Source: UBA4644 sp900555855 (GTDB taxonomy: Bacteria; Bacillota; Clostridia; Oscillospirales; Butyricicoccaceae). Taken from it: a stretch of DNA of 47,253 bases. Below, one piece after another: positions 1-6,662 of this stretch. Under the pieces are notes generated by a model. It saw only the letters and a list, made by a program, of their open reading frames with translations. It was not told the DNA's origin and ran no database searches. The stretch covers positions 1 through 47,253 of the forward strand of contig DAWAJD010000014.1 in NCBI GenBank assembly GCA_052289195.1, read 5' to 3'. Numbering within the stretch: position 1 is the first letter of the stretch; every line of letters starts with the position of its first letter. A program made the position numbers and the translations under genes.

Positions 1-2
1 TA

Positions 3-521
3 CTGAATGTGAACAAGCAGGTCTACGATGTGCGTGGCCAACTTCAAATCAGCACACCCAAGACGAAGAACTCCGTCCGAAAGATCGTCCTGCCGCCTGC
101 TGTGGTGGCAGTGCTGCGGGAGTATAAAAAGGCGGTGGACTCCCGCTGGATGTTCCCTTCGCCAGTAAAGGAGGACTGTCCCATTACACCCGGTGTGGTA
201 CGGCGCAGATTGCAGCTCATTCTGGAGCACGCAGGATGCAAGCATGTACGCTTTCACGACTTGCGCCACACCTTCGCAACGCTGGCGCTGGAAAACGGTA
301 TGGATGTGAAAACGCTCTCGGCTATGCTGGGGCATGTGTCGGCGGCCACCACGCTGGACATCTATACCCACATTACCGATGATATGCAGCGGGCAGCCGC
401 CGAAAATATTGACCGCGGCATCGGCAAAGTAGCACCGCAGGAGGACGCTTCAGAGCCGGGGCAGGAAACTGCCCCGGCCANNNNNNNNNNNNNNNNNNNN
501 NNNCGGAAAAGCCGAGTATGA
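3..521 (+). CDS. tyrosine recombinase/integrase, catalytic C-terminal part (5' end outside window)
   Basis: Integrates and excises the element by Arg/His/Tyr-catalysed strand exchange. The frame is already open at base 3, so the arm-binding, core-binding and first catalytic Arg regions are lost off the edge. Counting from the GTG at base 9, the visible part shows the beta-hairpin lysine region (TPKTKNSVR, 16-24), the HDLRH motif (His83, Arg86), LGH (His109) and the IYTH tyrosine nucleophile (Tyr119). A 23-base N-run at 481-503 lies in the C-terminal tail, so residues there and the gap length are unknown, but the frame stays open across it. The stop TGA overlaps the next ATG (ATGA), suggesting translational coupling. 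The family call is firm; target and element type are not determined here. Confidence 0.92.
   Translation: MNVNKQVYDVRGQLQISTPKTKNSVRKIVLPPAVVAVLREYKKAVDSRWMFPSPVKEDCPITPGVVRRRLQLILEHAGCKHVRFHDLRHTFATLALENGMDVKTLSAMLGHVSAATTLDIYTHITDDMQRAAAENIDRGIGKVAPQEDASEPGQETAPAXXXXXXXXRKSRV
481..503. other. assembly gap of 23 N in integrase tail
   Basis: Run of unknown bases in the linker between the integrase catalytic domain and its stop codon. The true length is unknown. Confidence 0.99.
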
Positions 522-817
522 CCGATTTCAAGCCCTATGTAGGCCGCAAGCGCCGTTCCGGCACCGGCTGCGTCACCGAGATCAACGACCATCTCTTTGA
601 AGGACGCTATTCCCCAAAGTGGCCCGACGGTAAAAAACACGCCCGCAATGTCTACGCCCATACCCGTGAGGAGTGCGAGGAGAAGTTGAAGGTACTGATC
701 GTGGAGATGAAAGCCGAACTGGTAGAGCTGAAGCGGCAAAAAGCGGAGGGGACATTGCCTCCTCAGGAGCCGGAAAAGAGTCAGAAGAAAACGAAAAAGT
801 CAAAAAAGAACAAGTAA
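518..817 (+). CDS. small arm-type (AP2-like) integrase DNA-binding domain protein
   Basis: A 99-residue protein whose start ATG overlaps the integrase stop (ATGA). Residues 14-65 (GTGCVTEINDHLFEGRYSP, then DGKKHARNVYAHTREECEEKL) look like the AP2-like arm-site DNA-binding domain that normally forms the N-terminus of large Tn916-type integrases: basic strands, the W/F-x-GRYSP turn and the HTREECEEKL helix. The tail (about 75-99) is Lys/Glu-rich and disordered-looking, ending in a run of lysines. Inference: it is either a detached arm-binding accessory subunit or an excision/architectural factor working with the integrase. It could also be a C-terminal integrase domain separated by a frameshift near the upstream N gap, since the gap length is unknown. 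Confidence 0.65.
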   Translation: MTDFKPYVGRKRRSGTGCVTEINDHLFEGRYSPKWPDGKKHARNVYAHTREECEEKLKVLIVEMKAELVELKRQKAEGTLPPQEPEKSQKKTKKSKKNK

Positions 818-826
818 AAAGAATCA

Positions 827-864
827 GCCGGCAAGGGTGCCAAGTAATCGGTACCCTTGTCGGT
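827..864. repeat. 15-bp inverted repeat after the integrase pair
   Basis: The arms at 827-841 and 850-864 pair along their length (core CAAGGGTGCC / GGTACCCTTG, two G-T pairs and one G/T outer pair) around an 8-base loop. No T-run follows on either strand, so it is not a classic intrinsic terminator. It may be a recombinase or excision-factor site, or a weak transcription barrier before the cargo promoter. Confidence 0.55.
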
Positions 865-987
865 GAAGCTATTGTCAGGATTGATTTTTACAGCGTCAAA
901 CGAAAAAACCTGATTCATTATTGGATATAATCAAATAAACTTTTAGAGTGACAGTTTTCTGGGGGATACCTCTCTTGTGCAAAATCG

Positions 988-1017
988 TTGACAATTGACA
1001 AAGAAAGCGTATATTAT
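988..1017 (+). promoter_or_regulatory. sigma-A-type promoter of the cargo operon
   Basis: TTGACA at 988-993 and TATTAT at 1012-1017 (18-base spacing), or TATATT at 1010-1015 (16-base spacing). A second TTGACA at 995-1000 is too close to the -10 to serve. It lies directly upstream of the HTH gene and its palindrome. Confidence 0.7.
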
Positions 1018-1023
1018 AGTCTT

Positions 1024-1055
1024 GCAAATACTATAGCAAATGCTATAATATTTGC
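1024..1055. promoter_or_regulatory. palindromic operator candidate for the HTH regulator
   Basis: Inverted repeat GCAAATA-C-TATAGC / GCTATA-A-TATTTGC with a 4-base centre. The arms are 1024-1037 and 1042-1055, with one mismatch. It starts just after the -10 and ends one base before the Shine-Dalgarno region, so a bound protein or an RNA hairpin would block transcription or ribosome access. Autoregulation by the HTH protein is an inference, by analogy with controller proteins of restriction-modification systems. Confidence 0.55.
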
Positions 1056-1069
1056 GAGGAGATGAGGTT

Positions 1070-1285
1070 ATGGAGTTTGGCTCAATTGTAAAACAAGTTC
1101 GTAAAGAGTTGGGGTTAAGTCAAGAACAACTTGCAAGAGAACTTAGCATAAGTTTTTCTACCGTGAATCGATGGGAAAATGGAAAGTCTAAGCCGAGTCA
1201 AATGGCCAAAGAACTATTTTTCTCCTTTTGCACGAGTAAAAATATTAGCCTAAATTGTATGGAAGGGGGAATCGTGAGTGATTAG
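1070..1285 (+). CDS. small XRE/HTH_3 transcriptional regulator
   Basis: A 71-residue single-domain helix-turn-helix protein. Residues 4-44 fit the Cro/CI fold: IVKQVRKELGLSQEQLA, then the recognition helix region SFSTVNRWENGKSKPS. The ATG at 1070 was chosen over an upstream TTG at 1052 because AGGAG (1057-1061) lies 8 bases before it. The gene overlaps the methyltransferase start by 8 bases, so the two are translated together. Size, position and the palindrome over its own promoter recall controller (C) proteins that time methyltransferase expression in restriction-modification systems. That role is inferred. Confidence 0.85.
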   Translation: MEFGSIVKQVRKELGLSQEQLARELSISFSTVNRWENGKSKPSQMAKELFFSFCTSKNISLNCMEGGIVSD

Positions 1286-2549
1286 TATTACATTGGAAAG
1301 TGTGGATCGCGTTGGCGTTGAAGATGAATGGAATTTTAGCAATGATACAGAATTCACTATGCACAGCATCCATACTTATCCTGCGAAATTCCCTTCCTTT
1401 ATTGCAAAAAAGGCCTTTGATTATGCAGAAGCAGAGGGCGTAAAAATCGAAAAAGTTGCTGACATTTTTTGCGGGTGTGGTACTGTTGCACTTGAAGCAA
1501 AAACCCACAGCAAAGATTTCTGGGGATGTGATATCAACCCCGTTGCTACATTAATTGCAAAAGTCAAAAGTGAAAGTTACGATATGGCTAAGGTTGGAGA
1601 GTACTTTTCACTCATTAGTACACTCTACCCTCGTGTAGACATTTCAGATGCTGCATACGAGCACGCAAATGAAAGACTAAAATATTGGTTTACTCAAAAC
1701 AGCTATATTCAGTTATTATGTCTAAAGATAGCTATTGAGGACAGCATACCTAAAGGAGCGTATTTGGATGCATTTCACTGCCTTTTTTCGTCAATCTTGA
1801 AGGCATCTTCCAAGTGGTTGACAAAGTCTATAAAGCCCCAAGTTGATCCAAACAAAAAGGAAATAGTGGTCTGGGATGTGTTCGAACAGCAGTATAATAA
1901 GTTCGTGAAATCCATTGAACAAATGAACAGCATAGCTGGTTCTGAATCCTCTATTTCTATTGAGAATGAGAATTTTTTGGAAGCGGTCGATGTCCCAAGT
2001 GTTGATTTAATTATATCCAGTCCTCCATATGTTACATCTTATGAGTATGCCGATTTACATCAGTTATCGTCACTCTGGTTGGGATTTGCTGATGATTATA
2101 GAGACTTAAGACGAGGAACAATTGGCAGTCTATATAACAGCGAAGGCTATACTATTAACATGAAATTACTCAATTCTGTGGGCAGAAAAATTGTGGCAGA
2201 ATTAATTGACACACAGAGGGCAACAGCAAAAGTCAGATCTGTGGCAAGATACTATGTAGATATTCAACAGGCCATCCACAAGTGTTCTCAGATGCTCAGT
2301 AATGGCGGAATGGCATTCTTTGTTGTAGGTGATACAGAATACAAAGGTGTAAAAATTAAAAACTCTGAGCATCTAATCCAAAGTCTCATAGACGAAGGGT
2401 TTACTGATATAAAGGCTGCGAAGCGTAGAATATCTAATAAGCTACTTACCCCATATCGAGATGAGTTCGGACGTTTTTCTTCGGATAAATCAAGCAGAAC
2501 CATTTATCATGAAGAATATATTATTAGCGGAAGGATGTGGCGACATTGA
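1278..2549 (+). CDS. DNA methyltransferase, N4-cytosine type (SPPY)
   Basis: Predicted S-adenosylmethionine-dependent DNA methylase of 423 residues. In order: a motif X-like block (SIHTYPAKFP, 30-39), the AdoMet motif I IFCGCGT (63-69) with acidic motif II CDINP (84-88), and the catalytic motif IV SPPY (248-251). A Ser before PPY favours N4-cytosine over N6-adenine transfer. The order X-I-IV is a permuted layout. The start is a GTG inside the end of the HTH gene with GGAAGGGGGA 7 bases upstream. The last codons overlap the sensor gene start. No restriction endonuclease is recognisable beside it, so it may act in a self-marking system with a different effector. The middle third (about 90-240) has no motif I recognise. 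Confidence 0.85.
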   Translation: MISITLESVDRVGVEDEWNFSNDTEFTMHSIHTYPAKFPSFIAKKAFDYAEAEGVKIEKVADIFCGCGTVALEAKTHSKDFWGCDINPVATLIAKVKSESYDMAKVGEYFSLISTLYPRVDISDAAYEHANERLKYWFTQNSYIQLLCLKIAIEDSIPKGAYLDAFHCLFSSILKASSKWLTKSIKPQVDPNKKEIVVWDVFEQQYNKFVKSIEQMNSIAGSESSISIENENFLEAVDVPSVDLIISSPPYVTSYEYADLHQLSSLWLGFADDYRDLRRGTIGSLYNSEGYTINMKLLNSVGRKIVAELIDTQRATAKVRSVARYYVDIQQAIHKCSQMLSNGGMAFFVVGDTEYKGVKIKNSEHLIQSLIDEGFTDIKAAKRRISNKLLTPYRDEFGRFSSDKSSRTIYHEEYIISGRMWRH

Positions 2550-4384
2550 GTGAAAGGCTGAAAATTCGACCGTATGCCCGCTTATTAACGATGTTGGGTG
2601 ATCAATTAATCAAGAATGAATTAATTGCGCTTGTAGAACTAATAAAAAACTCATATGATGCGGATGCATCTTGGGTGAAAGTAAGTTTTATTGATTTCGG
2701 CCCAGATTATGAGTTAACCCCGACATCTAAAATTCGAATCGAAGATGACGGATGCGGCATGAATGCGGATATTTTGCGGAAACATTGGCTTAACCCTGCC
2801 ACTCCTGATAAATTGAAACGGAAAGCCAAAAATCCCAAGACGCAGAAAGGCCGTATTCTGCAGGGTGAAAAGGGTATAGGTCGCTTTGCCATATTCAAAT
2901 TAGGAAAAAAAATAACCATTACGACAAGAAGGCAACAGCAGAATTCTGAAGGGAAATTTATTGAGTCAGGAGAAAACATAGAAAATATTCTAACTTATGA
3001 TTTCTCAAAATATGATAACGATTTTCTTCAAGAAGATGGAGAAGAAAAGGATCTCTTCCTTGAACAGTTGACTGTAGAATTGTCGCAACGTATACCGTCG
3101 GCCATCGTAGACACGGATATTGTTTTGGGCACAACGCGACGGAGACGCAAACCATTTGGTACTATTATTGAAATTACCGATCTCAAAACAAGGTGGACGA
3201 CGGATCGGATTAATCGTATTCAGCAGAATATTGGTAAATTACAACCCATTTTTTCCGAAAAAGGAACAAGAGTCCTTGCTTTTAGTGTGTGGGTTTATAA
3301 AGACAGTATCCTGCATGAGTCTAATGATAGTTATAAGAGAGTTCTCGATCATTGCTTAAAAAATATGTCCGTTCTCAAGATAACCAATGGTCGCTATATT
3401 TGCGAAAAAAACACCATATTTTTTGATATGAACGGACAACCAATTGAACTGAGTTTTAAAGATCCTGATATTAGAGGACTTACACAATTCAAACGCTTTA
3501 AAGAACTCGAAGAAAAAAATGAGCCAGTAGAGTGTGGGAGTTTTAACTTTGAATTCTATATCTTCGACTTGAATGTTGACTCTGAAAACCCGTCCAAATA
3601 TTATTTGAGCAAAGAAGAAAAGAGCGTTATTAAAGAACACAGGATATACTTATATCGAGATGATGTAAGAGTAATGCCTTATGGCGATCCAGAAGATGAC
3701 TGGCTCAGAATAGATATGGCACGTGGTACAATACGTGCTGATGAATATCTGAGCAATGATCAGGTTGTAGGATGTGTGTATATTTCGCAAGCAGAAAATC
3801 CCAATCTAAAAGATAAGACAAATCGTGAGGGGTTAATTGAGGAGGGACGTGCGCTCGAAGACTTTATAGGTGTTCTGCAACTTATTCTTCGGTACCTCAG
3901 AAAAAAACCGTTTGCACAATATTTGATTGATAAACAACGCCGAAATGAAATTGATCGAATAAAGCGTGGACGGCCTGCTGAACTAATTGAAGCCGCAAAA
4001 AAGCAGTATGGCGATGATGAAAAAGCCATGGCTTTTTTAAAATCCTTCGAGAGCAGCTATGCAAAAGAAAAGCGGACCTTCGAAGATAGAATTCAAAAAA
4101 CCGAAAACCTTGCTGCAGTTGGCCTTTCAATTGAAACGGCCTCTCATGATGTCATGCTGTTGCTTGGAAAGGCAGTTGAGCAACAGGAAACATTAATCAA
4201 AGAGTTGATGTTAGGCAATGAAATAGACAGAGATAGTTTGATTGCCCGACTTACCCTTGTCCGTGGAACTATGTCTATGGTTCAATCGCAAATGAAAGAT
4301 GTCCAATTGCTTTTCCCGTCAACTAAATCAAAAACAAAAAACATAGATGTAAAGACGGTTATCGAAAAAGTCCACAATTTATAA
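2537..4384 (+). CDS. HSP90/MORC-like GHKL ATPase fused to a histidine-kinase dimerisation helix (ends at an in-frame TAA)
   Basis: Likely a cytoplasmic sensor: no membrane segments. The N-terminal GHKL ATPase has the N-box VELIKNSYDADA (Glu34, Asn38), the ATP-lid Asp box EDDGCGM (69-75) and GEKGIGRFA (110-118). A transducer-like region near 370-432 ends in DKTNREGL. A helical stretch from about 465 leads to AAVGLSIETASHDVM, a DHp-like H-box with candidate phosphoacceptor His537. Translation stops at TAA 4382-4384, but the same frame continues at once into a kinase ATPase domain, so this is the front part of one longer gene. The start may be GTG 2537 (used for numbering) or TTG 2546, which has AAGGA 10 bases upstream. 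Overlap with the methyltransferase indicates one operon. MutL/MORC-like ATPases are known near DNA methyltransferases; the sensing role is inferred. Confidence 0.8.
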   Translation: MATLSERLKIRPYARLLTMLGDQLIKNELIALVELIKNSYDADASWVKVSFIDFGPDYELTPTSKIRIEDDGCGMNADILRKHWLNPATPDKLKRKAKNPKTQKGRILQGEKGIGRFAIFKLGKKITITTRRQQQNSEGKFIESGENIENILTYDFSKYDNDFLQEDGEEKDLFLEQLTVELSQRIPSAIVDTDIVLGTTRRRRKPFGTIIEITDLKTRWTTDRINRIQQNIGKLQPIFSEKGTRVLAFSVWVYKDSILHESNDSYKRVLDHCLKNMSVLKITNGRYICEKNTIFFDMNGQPIELSFKDPDIRGLTQFKRFKELEEKNEPVECGSFNFEFYIFDLNVDSENPSKYYLSKEEKSVIKEHRIYLYRDDVRVMPYGDPEDDWLRIDMARGTIRADEYLSNDQVVGCVYISQAENPNLKDKTNREGLIEEGRALEDFIGVLQLILRYLRKKPFAQYLIDKQRRNEIDRIKRGRPAELIEAAKKQYGDDEKAMAFLKSFESSYAKEKRTFEDRIQKTENLAAVGLSIETASHDVMLLLGKAVEQQETLIKELMLGNEIDRDSLIARLTLVRGTMSMVQSQMKDVQLLFPSTKSKTKNIDVKTVIEKVHNL

Positions 4385-4843
4385 AAGCGTGCCTTCAAAG
4401 AAAACCGCATTACTGTGGAATACAGTTTGTCTACTCGACCATTAGTGGTTAAAACCACAGATGCGGTTCTTCTCCAGGTTTTTATCAATTTGTTTGATAA
4501 TTCGCTATATTGGTCTCTACCCCTAACGCCTGTTTTTCTCCAAACTNNNNNNNNNNATTGGCTGAAAACCGTGAATGGCGAACGGAAAATTTTAATAACA
4601 CTTGATGGCGACCGACAAAGGATGATTTTTTCTGATAGTGGTCCTGGAATTAAGCCCGATGATATTGATTATATCTTTGAGGCTTTCTACTCTGGAAAAG
4701 GTGAGGAAGGACGTGGGTTGGGGCTTTATATTGCAAGACAGCTTTTAGACAGATATGATTACTCTATCAATTTGGCAGAATTCTCAAAGGATAGAATCTT
4801 AAAAGGAGCCAATTTTGTATTAGAGTTCGTTAAAGAGGGGTAA
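4385..4843 (+). pseudogene. C-terminal histidine-kinase ATPase domain of the same sensor gene, cut off by TAA and interrupted by an N-run
   Basis: Continues the upstream gene in the same frame after the TAA at 4382-4384. Visible HATPase_c blocks are the N-box NLFDNSLYW, the G1 box FSDSGPGI and the F/G2 region FEAFYSGKGEEGRGLGLYIARQ, so the kinase core is otherwise well kept. Between TATTGG (ends 4513) and ATTGG (4557-4561) sits foreign-looking sequence plus ten N. Without it the protein would read NSLYW-LKTVNGERKI, as expected for the family. A GTG at 4415 could restart translation, but no strong ribosome site is seen. Whether the stop and insertion are real or assembly faults cannot be told from the sequence. 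If real, the kinase is dead and the GHKL half may act alone. Confidence 0.7.
4514..4556. other. insertion/gap inside the kinase domain with flanking ATTGG repeat
   Basis: Thirty-three bases that fit no kinase sequence are followed by ten N. ATTGG is repeated on both sides (4509-4513 and 4557-4561). This is what a collapsed insertion sequence with a 5-bp target duplication would leave, but a mis-joined contig end explains it equally well. The in-frame length (48 bases including one ATTGG) depends on the arbitrary N count. Confidence 0.45.
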
Positions 4844-4847
4844 CGAT

Positions 4848-6172
4848 ATGGATATTGGAAAACTCTTTAATGGCATTGCGGTAATTGTCGATAATGAGAT
4901 TGAAAACAAAACTTCGGCAATATACAAGATAAAAGAATTGATTGAAGCTAAAAACATTCCAGTTGCGGTATATTCCGAAATACCGCAACTGGATGTAATC
5001 CCTGCGCTTTCCGGCGCTTCATTTATTATCCTTGATTGGGACTATACAAATGGAGAAGCGGAAGTAGGCGAAGATGAACGTGTTGTAATACCTGACGCAT
5101 TGACTACAAGCAACGAGGAACGCTTGATAGCTTTTATCAAAAAAATACTAAGCGAAATATTTGTACCTGTTTTTATTTTTANNNNNNNNNNGCAAAACAG
5201 ACCTCTACTATAATCGACAGATTAAAAGAAGAGAAGCTTTGGGATAACGAAAAAACAAACCGAATTTTCGTAAAACAAAAAACAGAGGTTGATTCCGAAG
5301 AAGAACTCTTTTCTGCCATTACCGAATGGGTAAAGGCAATGCCGTCAGTATATGTCCTAAAAGAATGGGATCGAGTATTGAGTAAAACTCGGAATGCAAT
5401 GTTCAACGAGTTTTATACTTACTCACCTAATTGGGCGCAAATAATTTGGGACATGCTTAAAGAAGATAGTATTGAAAGTCAACAAGAATTTGGCAATTTT
5501 GTTACCCGAAGTCTGATAAATAGGATTCAGAATTATTCTTTTGATGAAGCATCTATTCGGTCCGATACCCGACCCAATACTGCTGAACTCAGAAAAGTTG
5601 TAGAAGGAGAGCGATATTTGTCATATGCGGAACAGCCCGCACAAGCATATACTGGCGACTTGTTTAAAAATGGCTCTAAATACTATTTAAACATTAGAGC
5701 ACAATGCTCTCTGGCAAGAGAGGGAGACCCTTTACTATACTGTATACATGGGGAAAAGTTAAAAAGCAAAGACATCATTTCTGAAGATATTCGCCTTACA
5801 ACTGAAAAAGAACTGGTATTTAGTGCAAAGCAGCACTTTTCTTTAGACCAAATGCGCGAAATCTGTCAAGATACAGAAAAGTTGGAGGTATTCAACCGAA
5901 ATTTTAGCAGACACAGGAATAGCATATTCTTCCGAAAAGGTACTATACTCGAACGAGACGATAAGGTTATTATAGGCTGTGTGGCAGGAGAGCAAGCAAT
6001 TCAATTTAAGATGGATTTGGAGATTTTAAGCTTTAATGCATGGAAGGGGAAACGTATTGGAAGAGTGTTACCTCCATACATAACCAAGATTCAACAAAAG
6101 TGTGCAGTAAACATGGTACGAGAAGGGGTTGCACCACTTCCAAAAGAATTATTTATTTCTTTTGAGGATTAA
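4848..6172 (+). CDS. response-receiver domain protein with an unknown C-terminal domain (spans an N gap)
   Basis: One gene of about 440 residues read across ten N at 5182-5191. The left part is in one frame and the right part, from GCA 5192, in another, so the true gap is not 10 bases. The N-terminal 110 residues form a receiver fold: AVIVDNE (Asp15, acidic pocket), FIILDWDYT (Asp63, predicted phosphoacceptor) and FVPVFIF (beta strand 4). After the gap come a helical region (MFNEFYTYSPNWAQIIWDML) and a mixed C-terminal domain with SKYYLNIRAQCSL and PLLYCIHGEKL, which I do not recognise as any enzyme or DNA-binding fold. A purine-rich GAGGGG precedes the ATG and the gap to the sensor is 4 bases. 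Inference: it takes phosphate from His537 of the sensor and carries the output. Confidence 0.72.
5182..5191. other. assembly gap of 10 N in the receiver gene
   Basis: Unknown bases at the end of the receiver domain. For the flanking frames to join, the real gap must be 2 modulo 3 in length (for example 8 or 11). Confidence 0.99.
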
Positions 6173-6215
6173 AACAAGATCCTCAAATTCTGTGTCGCAA
6201 TAGACAAAGAATAAG

Positions 6216-6252
6216 AAAATCCCTCTGAAATCAACGATTTCAGAGGGATTTT
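6216..6252. terminator. bidirectional intrinsic terminator between cargo operon and tRNA-Pro
   Basis: Perfect 17-bp inverted repeat (6216-6232 / 6236-6252) with a 3-base loop, starting AAAATCCCTCTG. Read on the plus strand it ends the cargo operon. Read on the minus strand it ends tRNA-Pro, with TTTT then a T-rich tail. Confidence 0.88.
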
Positions 6253-6327
6253 GGTCCGAGTAGTGCGGCTCGAACGCACGGTCTCCTGGTCCCAAACCAG
6301 GCGCGATACCAACTTCGCTATACCCGG
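6252..6327 (-). tRNA. tRNA-Pro (anticodon UGG), CCA encoded
   Basis: The 76-base cloverleaf folds fully. Acceptor CCGGGTA/TACTCGG (one G-U), D stem GCGA/TCGC with GG in the loop, anticodon stem CCTGG/CCAGG around TTTGGGA, T stem GTGCG/CGCAC around TTCGAGC, discriminator A and CCA. The D-arm is less like the usual bacterial tRNA-Pro than that of the truncated copy at 6514-6551, which suggests this copy may have come with the element. A weak -10 (TATCAT on the minus strand, near 6343-6348) is the only promoter sign. Confidence 0.95.
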
Positions 6328-6513
6328 ATATTCACTTTTCTGCCATGATACCACGGCGAGGGGTAAAAATAAAGCTTTTTCTGTCTGTGGTCATTTATGT
6401 GGTCAAAGCCGCTTTTATGCCGCTTTCGGCAATCAGGGGAAATCCTGCAAATGCAGGTATCACAAGGCTTTGCGGTGTTTCGCCTTGCCCTGTTCCGGAT
6501 ACCGCCACGGCAC
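6328..6513. other. gene-free segment between intact and truncated tRNA-Pro, with TGTGGTCA direct repeats
   Basis: No credible gene. Two direct copies of TGTGGTCA (6386-6393 and 6398-6405) lie 12 bases apart, about one helical turn, as arm-type integrase sites often do. A short hairpin-like AAATCCTGCAAATGCAGG is near 6440-6457. Inference: this may be attachment-site DNA of the element. Confidence 0.4.
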
Positions 6514-6551
6514 TCCCAAAGCAGGCGCGCTACCAGCTGCGCTACACCCGG
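6514..6551 (-). pseudogene. tRNA-Pro 5' half, truncated at the anticodon loop
   Basis: Reading minus: CCGGGTG, TA, D stem GCGC/GCGC around AGCTGGTA, then CCTGC and loop TTTGGGA, a textbook tRNA-Pro(UGG) 5' half. The next bases (GTGCCG) cannot close the anticodon stem, and no T arm or acceptor 3' strand follows. Tyrosine integrases of one class cross over at the anticodon loop, so the sharp break at that point is best read as an integration or deletion scar. Confidence 0.75.
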
Positions 6552-6662
6552 ATAAGCCTGCGCTTTGCCATCGGGCGGGCTGCGGGCGGGGAGAAATGCT
6601 CCGGCCGGCCTTCCCTGCGGCTTATTTTCGCGGCAAAATGATTATAACGCATTTCTTCTGAC

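Larger units (their letters stand above)
1..6513. mobile_element. right part of an integrative element with a methyltransferase/kinase/receiver cargo
   Basis: Seen: a tyrosine integrase, an arm-type DNA-binding protein and a cargo operon much richer in A+T than the GC-rich genes after 6.7 kb, bordered on the right by a tRNA-Pro and a truncated tRNA-Pro. All runs of N in the window (481-503, 4547-4556, 5182-5191) lie inside it. Known: tyrosine-recombinase elements commonly insert in tRNA genes, including at the anticodon loop. Inferred: the right boundary is either just left of the intact tRNA (about 6251) or at the anticodon loop of the truncated tRNA (6513). The left end is outside the window. 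The integrase region is visibly less AT-rich than the cargo, so the element may be composite. Confidence 0.55.

Noticed and set aside
1..6513. Assignment of the cargo to a named defence system or a complete restriction-modification system
   Set aside because: No restriction endonuclease or known effector was recognised, and no profile search could be run, so only a candidate is proposed.
6345..6641. Open frame of about 98 codons between tRNA-Pro and glyS
   Set aside because: It runs through the truncated tRNA-Pro, has no ribosome site and its protein has no recognisable features.
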